Source: Gammaproteobacteria bacterium RIFCSPLOWO2_02_FULL_56_15
Lineage (GTDB): Bacteria; Pseudomonadota; Gammaproteobacteria; Eutrophobiales; Eutrophobiaceae
Assembly (NCBI GenBank): GCA_001801825.1
Contig: MGYR01000213.1
Location: 5,106 to 10,967 of the forward strand
Direction of reading: 5' to 3'
DNA length: 5,862 nucleotides
The stretch's first letter is position 1, and every line of letters starts with the position of its first letter. Below, piece by piece: positions 1 to 5,862 of this stretch. Position numbers and translations under genes: made by a program. The notes under the pieces are model-generated. The model saw only the letters and a program-made list of their open reading frames with translations. It was not told the origin of the DNA and ran no database searches.

Positions 1-1
1 C

Positions 2-433
2 GGCATGCCGGGTCTCCGCGTCGACGGCAATGATTTCCTGGCGGTCTACGCAGCCACCGTGTGGGCCGCCCAACGCGCCCGGGCAGGCAAGGGGGCGACC
101 CTCATCGAACTTTACACCTATCGGGCCGAGAGTCACTCCAGCAGCGACGATCCCACCCGTTACCGGCCGGTGGATGATTGGCAAAACTGGCCGCTGGGCG
201 ATCCCATTCTCCGCCTGAAACAGCATCTGATCAGGAGGGGGGAATGGAGCGAAGAGCAACACCGGCGACTCGAGGCACAACTGGATCAGGAGGTCAAGGA
301 CGCCTGGCAGGAGGCCCTCAGTTACGGCAACCTGGCGGAAGGACCCCGGCCGCCGGTTGCGGCCATGTTCGAACATGTCTATAAGGAGATGCCGCCCCAC
401 CTGCTGAAGCAGCGGCGGCAATTGGGAGTCTAG
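2..433 (+). CDS. bkdA1: Branched-chain 2-oxoacid dehydrogenase E1 alpha subunit, C-terminal part (5' truncated by window)
   Basis: This is the last ~143 codons of the alpha subunit of the thiamine-diphosphate-dependent E1 component, which decarboxylates branched-chain 2-oxoacids and passes the acyl group to lipoyl-E2. The reading frame is open to the left edge, and the ATG at base 5 is internal: it falls in the conserved stretch GMPGLRVDGNDFLAVY, which lies well inside E1 alpha proteins. The phosphorylation-loop equivalent is visible as HSSSDDPTRYRP, followed by WPLGDPI-RLK-HLI and a C-terminal MFEHVYKEMPPHLLKQRRQ, all typical of the branched-chain (not pyruvate) family. The N-terminal ThDP-binding GDG...NN region must lie upstream of the window. 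The gene stops 2 bp before E1 beta. Pyruvate or acetoin dehydrogenase E1 alpha is the alternative, but the tail and the operon partners argue for the branched-chain enzyme. Confidence 0.93.
   Translation, partial: GMPGLRVDGNDFLAVYAATVWAAQRARAGKGATLIELYTYRAESHSSSDDPTRYRPVDDWQNWPLGDPILRLKQHLIRRGEWSEEQHRRLEAQLDQEVKDAWQEALSYGNLAEGPRPPVAAMFEHVYKEMPPHLLKQRRQLGV
424..428 (+). promoter_or_regulatory. Shine-Dalgarno site for E1 beta
   Basis: GGGAG sits inside the last codons of E1 alpha, 7 bases before the ATG at 436. It supports that start and tight coupling of the two E1 subunit genes. Confidence 0.6.
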
Positions 434-435
434 TC

Positions 436-1452
436 ATGCCCCGGATGAACATGGTGCAGGCATTGAACTCAGCCATGGATGTCATGCTGGCGAGGGACCC
501 GCATGTCCTGATCTTCGGCGAGGATGTTGGCTACTTCGGGGGTGTGTTCCGGTGTACGGAAGGACTCCAGAAAAAATACGGCCAGAACCGTGTCTTCGAC
601 ACACCCATCGCTGAAGGCGGGATCGTGGCCACGGCGATCGGCATGGGCGTGAACGGCCTGCGGCCGGTGGTGGAGATCCAGTTCTGCGACTACATCCATC
701 CGGCTTTCGACCAACTGGTCAGCGAACTGTCGCGCCTTCGCTACCGCAGTGGCGGGCAGTACTGGTCCCCGGTCACGGTCCGGACGCCCTGTGGCGGCGG
801 GATCCATGGCGGACAAACCCATTCGCAAAGTCCGGAAGCCATCTACGCTCACATCTGCGGTCTGAAGACGGTCATGCCGTCCAACCCCTACGACGCCAAG
901 GGCCTTTTGATCGCCGCCATTGAAGACGACGATCCGGTTATCTTCCTTGAGCCGAAGCGTCTGTATAACGGGCCGTTTTCCGGCGATCCCGAGCGGCAGT
1001 CCGAGCGCTGGGATGCGCATCCCAAGGGGGAAGTGCCGGAAGGTTACTACACCGTACCCCTGGGCAAGGCGGAAGTCGTCGTGCCTGGCGATGAACTTAC
1101 CCTGATCGGCTACGGGACGCTGGTGCATGTAGCCTCCGCTGCCGCCCAAGACGCCGGGGTGCGCGCGGAGGTCATTGATGTCCGGACCATGCTGCCGCTC
1201 GACATCGATACCCTGTCCGCATCAGTGAAAAAGACCGGCCGCTGCCTCATCGTTCACGAGGCCACACGGACCTGCGGCTATGGCGCGGAGCTCTCCGCGC
1301 AGATCCAGGAGGAATGTTTCTGGCATCTCGCAGCACCCATCGAGCGGGTCACCGGATGGGACACGCCCTACCCCCATGCCCAGGAGTGGGAATATTTTCC
1401 CGTAAAAAAACGGGTGATCGAGGCCATTCACCGGATCATGGAGATTGCATGA
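436..1452 (+). CDS. bkdA2: Branched-chain 2-oxoacid dehydrogenase E1 beta subunit
   Basis: Complete 338-residue beta subunit of the E1 heterotetramer, a normal length for the family. It supplies half of the ThDP active site for oxidative decarboxylation of the keto acids from leucine, isoleucine and valine, in the cytoplasm. Visible family marks, in order: N-terminal NMVQALNSAMD; FGEDVGYFGGVFR (about residues 27-39); FDTPIAEGGI with Glu60, the likely partner of the ThDP aminopyrimidine N1'; EIQFCDYIHPAFDQL (80-94); GGGIHGGQTHSQSPEA (120-135) with His129, matching the conserved active-site histidine; then VMPSNPYDAKGLL. The C-terminal transketolase-type domain has VIDVRTMLPLD and HEA-TCG-GAE. 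The tail (WDTPYPHAQEWEYFPVKKRV) fits the branched-chain family. Its TGA overlaps the ATG of E2 (ATGA), implying translational coupling. Nothing looks broken. Confidence 0.96.
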   Translation: MPRMNMVQALNSAMDVMLARDPHVLIFGEDVGYFGGVFRCTEGLQKKYGQNRVFDTPIAEGGIVATAIGMGVNGLRPVVEIQFCDYIHPAFDQLVSELSRLRYRSGGQYWSPVTVRTPCGGGIHGGQTHSQSPEAIYAHICGLKTVMPSNPYDAKGLLIAAIEDDDPVIFLEPKRLYNGPFSGDPERQSERWDAHPKGEVPEGYYTVPLGKAEVVVPGDELTLIGYGTLVHVASAAAQDAGVRAEVIDVRTMLPLDIDTLSASVKKTGRCLIVHEATRTCGYGAELSAQIQEECFWHLAAPIERVTGWDTPYPHAQEWEYFPVKKRVIEAIHRIMEIA

Positions 1453-2627
1453 GCCGGTACGAATTCAGACTCCCGGATCTGGGCGAAGGCATTATCGATT
1501 CCGAGATCGTGGCCTGGCATGTCGACATCGGCGATCAGGTCGAGATGGATCAACCGGTCGTGGATGTGATGACCAACAAGGCCACGATCGAGATCACCGC
1601 GCCGGTTGCAGGCCTGGTGATCGACCGGAGCGGAAACCCAGGCGAAATCCTTCCGGTCGGCGCCACGCTGCTGGTCTTCGATACCGGGAGCGCGCGGCCG
1701 CCTCCGCCGGGAACAGGTTATGAGAAATCCAGACCCGATCCAGCGGACAGCGATGCTGCCGCCAACCGACCCCTCGGCTCACCCGCCGTTCGCAAGCGGG
1801 CCCGGGAGTTGGGAATACCCCTCGGGGAGGTGCGGGGAAGCGGGCCCGGCGGCAGGATCCTGCTGCGGGATTTGCAGCCCTATCCCGCTACCGGTTCCGG
1901 CGTCCCTGACGGGGCTCCGCCGGGAGAAGCGGGCAGCGGAGTGATCGAGATCCCGCTGATCGGTGTGCGCCGCCAGATCGCGGACAAAATGGATCAGGGT
2001 AACAGCGTTCCCGCCTTCGCCTACGTGGAAGAGGTGGACGTCACGTCCCTGGAATCCCTGCGGCGGCATCTTAACACCTCACGACTCGAAGACCAGCCGG
2101 AGCTGAGTTACCTGCCCCTGATCATTCTGGCCCTAGTGAAGACCCTGCGCCGGTATCCGGCATTCAATGCGCATTACGATGTGGCGAATAGACGGATCCG
2201 CCAGTTCAGGGATATCCATGCCGGAATCGCCACCCATACCCGCGACGGGTTGAAAGTTCCGGTGCTGCGGAACGCGGAAACTCTCGATGTCTGGGGTTGC
2301 GCCAGGGAACTGCGGCGTCTCTCGGCCGCGGCCCGGGACAACACCATCCGCGGTGAAGAGATGTCAGGATCCACCATAAGCATCACCAGCCTGGGCAAAC
2401 TCGGAGGTCTGGCCGTGATCCCGATCATCCACAGTCCGGAAGTGGCCATTATCGGGATCAACCGTGCGGAGGAGCGTCCCGTGGTCCGGGATAACACGGT
2501 GGTCATCCGCCGGATGATGAACCTCTCCTCCTGCTTCGATCACCGTATCATTGACGGCCAGGATGCGGCGCAAATGATCCAGCACCTGAAAGGCTTGCTG
2601 GAGAACCCGGCGACACTGTTTATATGA
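1449..2627 (+). CDS. bkdB: Branched-chain 2-oxoacid dehydrogenase E2: lipoamide acyltransferase
   Basis: A 392-residue E2 that takes the acyl group from E1 on a swinging lipoyl arm, transfers it to CoA and forms the multimeric core of the complex. Domains in order: one lipoyl domain (residues ~3-78) with lipoyl lysine Lys44 in DVMTNKATIEI; a Pro/Ala/Asp-rich linker (~80-108); the peripheral-subunit-binding domain (~109-143, SPAVRKRARELGI...GSGPGGRIL-RDL); a second linker; and the catalytic domain (~163-392), with SITSLGKLGG and the active-site FDHRIIDGQDAA (His365, Asp369). The start at 1449 is chosen because the protein then begins MSRYEFRLPDLGEG, the usual E2 N-terminus, and GGAG lies 5 bases upstream. 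The frame stays open further upstream, but that part is E1 beta in another frame. A small oddity is SVPAF where many E2s have IPHF before the EEVDVT strand. A single lipoyl domain and this length fit branched-chain E2. No E3 gene follows in the window. Confidence 0.95.
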   Translation: MSRYEFRLPDLGEGIIDSEIVAWHVDIGDQVEMDQPVVDVMTNKATIEITAPVAGLVIDRSGNPGEILPVGATLLVFDTGSARPPPPGTGYEKSRPDPADSDAAANRPLGSPAVRKRARELGIPLGEVRGSGPGGRILLRDLQPYPATGSGVPDGAPPGEAGSGVIEIPLIGVRRQIADKMDQGNSVPAFAYVEEVDVTSLESLRRHLNTSRLEDQPELSYLPLIILALVKTLRRYPAFNAHYDVANRRIRQFRDIHAGIATHTRDGLKVPVLRNAETLDVWGCARELRRLSAAARDNTIRGEEMSGSTISITSLGKLGGLAVIPIIHSPEVAIIGINRAEERPVVRDNTVVIRRMMNLSSCFDHRIIDGQDAAQMIQHLKGLLENPATLFI

Positions 2628-2693
2628 ACCTTGCCACAGCTTGCACCAGGCAGAAATTCTCCCGGCCGCCATTTACCCGGGATGCCGACTGAA

Positions 2694-3875
2694 ATGGCCG
2701 TGTCCCCGTACCTTGCGCTGCCTATCGATCTGGGGGAGACAGTGGAGATGCTGCGCGAATCCGTGGCCCGCTTCGCGACAGCCGAGATCGCCCCGCTGGC
2801 CGCGGCTATCGATCGTGAGAATAATTTTCCAGCACAGCTCTGGCGCAAGCTGGGTGAGCTGGGATTGCTGGGCATCACTGTGGAGGAGTCCTGGGGAGGC
2901 AGCGGACTTGGCTACCTGGAACATGTCATCGCGATGGAGGAGATCAGCCGCGCATCGGCCTCGGTGGGCCTCTCCTATGCCGCCCATTCCAATCTGTGCG
3001 TGAACCAGATCCGCCTCAACGGCAATGACGACCAGCGGCGCAGATATCTGCCGCCGCTGATCCGCGGCGAACATATCGGTGCGCTCGCCATGAGTGAAAG
3101 CGGGGCCGGCTCGGATGTGGTCAGCATGCGGCTCCGCGCCGAGCGCAGAGGCGACCGCTTCATCCTGAACGGCAGCAAGATGTGGATCACCAACGGCCCG
3201 GAAGCGGACACCCTGGTGGTTTACGCGAAGACTGATCCGGAGCGCGGGGATCGGGGAATCAGCGCGTTTATCATCGAGAAGGGATTCCCGGGATTTTCCA
3301 CCGGGACCAAGCTCGACAAACTGGGCATGCGGGGTTCGAACACCAGTGAACTGATCTTCACGGATTGCGAGGCGCCGGAGGAAAACCTGCTCGGCGGCCT
3401 GCACCAGGGAGTCAGGGTCCTGATGAGCGGCCTCGACTACGAGCGCCTGGTGCTTGCCGGCGGGCCGTTGGGGATCATGCAGTCCTGCATGGATATCGTG
3501 CTGCCCTATCTCCATGAACGCCGGCAGTTCGGTCAGCCGATCGGAAGTTTCCAGCTGATGCAGGGCAAGCTGGCGGATATGTATACCGGGCACAGCGCCT
3601 GCAGGGCCTATGCCTATGCGGCGGCGCGGGCCTGCGATCAAGGCCGGATCACCCGCAAGGACGCCGCCGGCGTCCTCCTCCATGCGGCAGAGCGAGCCAC
3701 CTGGATGGCCTCCCAGGCGATCCAGATCCTGGGCGGCAACGGCTATACCAACGAGTACCCGGCGGGGCGCCTCCTGCGGGATGCGAAACTCTACGAGATC
3801 GGCGCCGGCACCAGTGAAATCCGGAGAATGTTGATCGGGCGGGAACTCTTCCGGGAATCGAACATGGGGATCTGA
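2694..3875 (+). CDS. ivd: Isovaleryl-CoA dehydrogenase (FAD, acyl-CoA dehydrogenase family)
   Basis: Oxidises isovaleryl-CoA to 3-methylcrotonyl-CoA in leucine breakdown, passing electrons to electron-transfer flavoprotein. From the ATG at 2694 it has 393 residues, normal for the family. Acyl-CoA dehydrogenase marks: LGLLGITVEESWGG near the N-terminus; ALAMSESGAGSDVVSMRL; NGSKMWITNG; and C-terminal IQILGGNGYTNEYPAGRLLRDAKLYEIGAGTSEIRR. Substrate assignment rests on the active site. Glu250 in GLDYERLVLAGGPLG is where isovaleryl-CoA dehydrogenases place the catalytic base, while the usual acyl-CoA dehydrogenase glutamate position near the C-terminus is Ala371 (IGAGTSE). The start is uncertain: the frame is also open from TTG at 2631 and ATG at 2682. 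I prefer 2694 because GGGA lies about 11 bases upstream, the length fits, and residues before it show no family resemblance. It follows E2 by 66 bp and ends 3 bp before the thiolase-like gene. Confidence 0.93.
   Translation: MAVSPYLALPIDLGETVEMLRESVARFATAEIAPLAAAIDRENNFPAQLWRKLGELGLLGITVEESWGGSGLGYLEHVIAMEEISRASASVGLSYAAHSNLCVNQIRLNGNDDQRRRYLPPLIRGEHIGALAMSESGAGSDVVSMRLRAERRGDRFILNGSKMWITNGPEADTLVVYAKTDPERGDRGISAFIIEKGFPGFSTGTKLDKLGMRGSNTSELIFTDCEAPEENLLGGLHQGVRVLMSGLDYERLVLAGGPLGIMQSCMDIVLPYLHERRQFGQPIGSFQLMQGKLADMYTGHSACRAYAYAAARACDQGRITRKDAAGVLLHAAERATWMASQAIQILGGNGYTNEYPAGRLLRDAKLYEIGAGTSEIRRMLIGRELFRESNMGI
3866..3870 (+). promoter_or_regulatory. Shine-Dalgarno site deciding a TTG start
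   Basis: GGGGA inside the end of the isovaleryl-CoA dehydrogenase gene lies 8 bases before TTG at 3879. This good spacing supports initiation at TTG instead of the later in-frame ATG at 3951. Confidence 0.6.
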
Positions 3876-3878
3876 GCA

Positions 3879-5309
3879 TTGATTAAATTCAGCGAAAGAC
3901 AGTTGCGCATCCCGGTTATCGCGAGGCCGGTGTACCTGGTCACCGGGGGAATGTCCCGGTTCGACCGGGCCTTTCCGGATCGCAAGACGGAGGAACTGTG
4001 CGTGGACGCGCTGACCGAGGCGGCGCAGTTCATTAACCTGTCGCCGGCCCGGCTCAAGCGGTACATTCACTCCTGCTATTACGGCCATTTTGCGGATCAT
4101 TTCGGCGACCAGCTCCTCGGCGAGGCCGTGATCCATGATCGCCTGGGCCTGGATCCCCTGGGCAATATCGGCATCAAGACCGGCGGCGCCACCGGCGGGT
4201 CCACCCTCTGGGAGGCCTACAAGACCGTTGCCTCGGGATATTCGGACTGTGTCCTGGCCATGGGCTGGGAGCGCATGGATGAAGTGCCGACCGATGAAGG
4301 GAACCATTACATCTCCTGCGCGGCCGACAAGGACTGGGAGACGCCGCTGGGTCATATCTATACCGGGTACTACGCGGTCATGGCCCAGAAATACTGGCAG
4401 GTGTTTGGCCGGGAAGAGGCTTCGTTCCGGCGCACCATGGCCGAGATTGCCGTCAAGAACAGGGGATACGCCGTACACAATCCCTATGCCCAGGGTCCCC
4501 TGCGGATCACCGTGGAGGATGTGCTGAACTCTCCCGTGGTTGCCTATCCCCTGCGGGCGCTGGACTGCTGCCTGATGTCGGTCGGCGCGGCAGCCGCCAT
4601 TCTCGCCGATGAAAAGACCGCCTTCGAGATGACGGACGATCCCCTGCGGATCGATGTCTGCGCGGCCAGCCACACCCTCAGGACCGCAGACAGGCGCGCC
4701 ATGGAAATACCACTCCTGCCCAATGAAACCCCCGGTCAGTATGACGATCTGGCCGAACGCTTCCCAGGGGCCGGCCGCTATCCCGGCTTCAGCTCTTTTC
4801 TTGCGGCCCGGATGGCGGCCTACTATGCCTACGGCCTGACGGGCATCACGGATCCCTGTGAGGACCTCGACCTCGTGGAATTGCATGATGCCTTCACCAT
4901 CAGCGACATCCAGTCCTACGAGGACCTCGGCATCCGTCCTTATGGCGAGGGGCGCGACTACGTGGAATCGGGGGATTGCTACCACACCAATCCCCATACC
5001 GGGAAGCCCGGCAGGCTGCCCGCCAACCTCTCCGGAGGCCTGATCGGCTGCATGCACGCGGTCGGCGCCACCGGTATCATGCAGGTCATCGAGCTTGGCC
5101 ACCATCTCTGGAACCGCTGGGCCGAAATGCACGGCGCGGAGTACAAATGGGCCCGCTTTGGCCGTCGCAAACCGGAGGATTGGCAGGACCTGCAAGTCGC
5201 GGGCGCGAAACGCGGCATGGCTGTCAGCCACGCCGGTGTCGGTTCACACGTCACCTGCGCCATTCTGCAACATCCGGATCATCTATTGCCGGGAGGTTCT
5301 TTCCGATGA
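3879..5309 (+). CDS. Thiolase-superfamily protein lacking the nucleophilic cysteine (SCP-x/Ltp2-like)
   Basis: A 476-residue protein with the thiolase fold, longer than the ~390 residues of classical thiolases. Recognisable blocks: PVYLVTGGMSRF at the N-terminus; GGATGGSTLWEAYKTVASG...VLAMGWERM (103-133); KNRGYAVHNPYAQ; SVGAAAAIL; ELHDAFT with His336; GGLIGCMHAVGATG with His393 (the GHP-x-GATG block, Pro replaced by Ala); and SHAGVGSH with His451 where classical thiolases have their second cysteine. Gly103 occupies the place of the acyl-accepting cysteine: compared from memory with the SCP-x segment CATGSTAL...GFEKM the spacing is 31 residues with no gap. A normal thiolytic mechanism is therefore unlikely. 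Cys-less relatives such as mycobacterial Ltp2 work as aldolases with a DUF35 partner, which this gene also has downstream (ATGA overlap). The TTG start is backed by GGGGA and keeps the first beta strand; starting at ATG 3951 would remove it. Automatic annotation would probably call it acetyl-CoA acetyltransferase. The reaction is unknown; a role in leucine-derived CoA-ester metabolism is inferred from the operon. Confidence 0.85.
   Translation: MIKFSERQLRIPVIARPVYLVTGGMSRFDRAFPDRKTEELCVDALTEAAQFINLSPARLKRYIHSCYYGHFADHFGDQLLGEAVIHDRLGLDPLGNIGIKTGGATGGSTLWEAYKTVASGYSDCVLAMGWERMDEVPTDEGNHYISCAADKDWETPLGHIYTGYYAVMAQKYWQVFGREEASFRRTMAEIAVKNRGYAVHNPYAQGPLRITVEDVLNSPVVAYPLRALDCCLMSVGAAAAILADEKTAFEMTDDPLRIDVCAASHTLRTADRRAMEIPLLPNETPGQYDDLAERFPGAGRYPGFSSFLAARMAAYYAYGLTGITDPCEDLDLVELHDAFTISDIQSYEDLGIRPYGEGRDYVESGDCYHTNPHTGKPGRLPANLSGGLIGCMHAVGATGIMQVIELGHHLWNRWAEMHGAEYKWARFGRRKPEDWQDLQVAGAKRGMAVSHAGVGSHVTCAILQHPDHLLPGGSFR
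5291..5296 (+). promoter_or_regulatory. Shine-Dalgarno site for the DUF35 gene
   Basis: GGGAGG near the end of the thiolase-like gene lies 9 bases before the ATG at 5306. It supports that start and coupled translation of the two proteins. Confidence 0.65.
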
Positions 5310-5862
5310 AAGCAGATTCTGTACGGGGAGTGGTCCGGGTGGCCGGCAATGCCTACAAACCCGCCGGCCGCTTCCATTTTTCATCCGCCTCGACACCCAT
5401 CCGGAACGAACAGGGGGAACTGACCGGGATCACGAATCCGCGGGAAATCATTCATATCCATTCTTACGGAGGGGAGGCGGTATTCTTCGAATCCCTGGGC
5501 AAGGGGAAACTGCTGGCCACCCGTTGTGATAACGCGGAATGCGAGTCAGCGGGTTCGGTGTACCTGCCTTTCCGCATCCATTGTCCGGATTGCCTGGCGA
5601 AGTGCGCTGTGATCGATCTGACCGGCGCCGCCCGCGAATCCGCCCGGATCCACACCTTCATGATCACGGAGCGGGCCGGGGCTTTCAATACACTGCCCAC
5701 GCCAATCCGTTTCATCAATGTGGAATTCGACGGCGTGTGCACGATCCTGATGAGCACGCTGTGCGTGGGAGAACCCGAGATCGGCATGCGCGTGGCGCCC
5801 GTATTCAACACGGAGGCCCCCGCGCACACCATACTGGATTTGTCCTGGGCGCCCTCGGGCGC
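5306..5862 (+). CDS. DUF35-type zinc-ribbon/OB-fold protein, 3' truncated by window
   Basis: An open frame of 185 codons from ATG 5306 to the right edge with no stop. Proteins of this type partner thiolase-like enzymes: the zinc ribbon and OB fold contact the enzyme and help channel or hold CoA substrates. Visible here: FFESLGKGKLLATRC (60-74), resembling the helix leading into the DUF35 zinc ribbon; four likely zinc ligands Cys74, Cys79, Cys93 and Cys96 (C-x4-C-x13-C-x2-C) with RIHCPDCL, plus Cys100 close by; then an OB-fold-like strand region including PIRFINVEFDGVCTILMSTL (133-152) and EIGMRVAPVF. The roughly 60 residues before FFESL are longer than in the smallest DUF35 proteins. The start overlaps the thiolase-like stop (ATGA), so the two are probably made in equal amounts as a complex, like Ltp2-ChsH2, BbsB-BbsA or the PhlACB acyltransferase. 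The family call is from motif recognition only. Confidence 0.8.
   Translation, partial: MKADSVRGVVRVAGNAYKPAGRFHFSSASTPIRNEQGELTGITNPREIIHIHSYGGEAVFFESLGKGKLLATRCDNAECESAGSVYLPFRIHCPDCLAKCAVIDLTGAARESARIHTFMITERAGAFNTLPTPIRFINVEFDGVCTILMSTLCVGEPEIGMRVAPVFNTEAPAHTILDLSWAPSG

Noticed and set aside
5..7. ATG at base 5 as the true start of E1 alpha
   Set aside because: It lies in the middle of a conserved internal E1 alpha block (GMPGLRVDGNDF), so the gene begins outside the window.
469..1149. 226-codon minus-strand frame opposite E1 beta
   Set aside because: It lies entirely inside a clearly real gene and has no recognisable motifs.
1314..1448. Upstream extension of the E2 frame, 45 codons inside E1 beta
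   Set aside because: The encoded residues show no E2 similarity, whereas MSRYEFRLPDLGEG from 1449 is the normal E2 N-terminus with a ribosome-binding site.
2661..2681. Short inverted repeat CCCGG...CCGGG between E2 and ivd as a possible terminator
   Set aside because: The arms are only 5 bases with an 11-base loop and no T-rich tail follows, as expected by chance in GC-rich DNA.
2673..5231. An 852-codon open frame on the minus strand, antisense to ivd and the thiolase-like gene
   Set aside because: It is a shadow of GC-rich codon use: it spans two well-recognised plus-strand genes and their junction, and its translation shows no domain I recognise and is low in complexity (rich in Gly, Ala, Arg, His).
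5464..5832. 122-codon minus-strand frame near the right edge
   Set aside because: It is antisense to the DUF35 gene, whose zinc-ribbon cysteines, ribosome-binding site and ATGA coupling make the plus strand the coding one.

Overview
The window is one continuous, plus-strand, GC-rich gene block with no RNA genes, mobile elements or repeats that I could find. Six genes are visible: the 3' end of branched-chain 2-oxoacid dehydrogenase E1 alpha, then complete E1 beta, E2 and isovaleryl-CoA dehydrogenase genes, a thiolase-superfamily gene, and the 5' part of a DUF35-type zinc-ribbon/OB-fold gene that runs off the right edge. The GC-rich codon use and the family resemblances fit a proteobacterium with aerobic-type branched-chain amino acid catabolism. 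I cannot name the genus.

Layout: bases 2-433 (E1 alpha, start outside the window), 436-1452 (E1 beta), 1449-2627 (E2), about 2694-3875 (isovaleryl-CoA dehydrogenase), 3879-5309 (thiolase-like, TTG start), 5306-5862 (DUF35, end outside). Junctions are 2 bp, an ATGA overlap, 66 bp, 3 bp and an ATGA overlap, so this is almost certainly one operon. No gene-free stretch exceeds 70 bases. The operon promoter, the E3 (lipoamide dehydrogenase) gene, methylcrotonyl-CoA carboxylase and later leucine-pathway genes are not in view.

Function: E1 alpha/beta and E2 would turn branched-chain 2-oxoacids into acyl-CoAs. The next enzyme has the diagnostic active site of isovaleryl-CoA dehydrogenase, which points to the leucine branch (4-methyl-2-oxopentanoate to isovaleryl-CoA to 3-methylcrotonyl-CoA).

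The most interesting part is the last gene pair. The thiolase-like protein keeps the fold and two active-site histidines but has glycine where thiolases carry the acyl-accepting cysteine. It is translationally coupled to a DUF35 protein. That combination resembles thiolase-like/DUF35 complexes that do non-classical C-C bond chemistry (for example the steroid side-chain aldolases Ltp2-ChsH2) more than a degradative thiolase. Its reaction here is unknown; a role in cleaving or forming a leucine-derived CoA ester is an inference from context.
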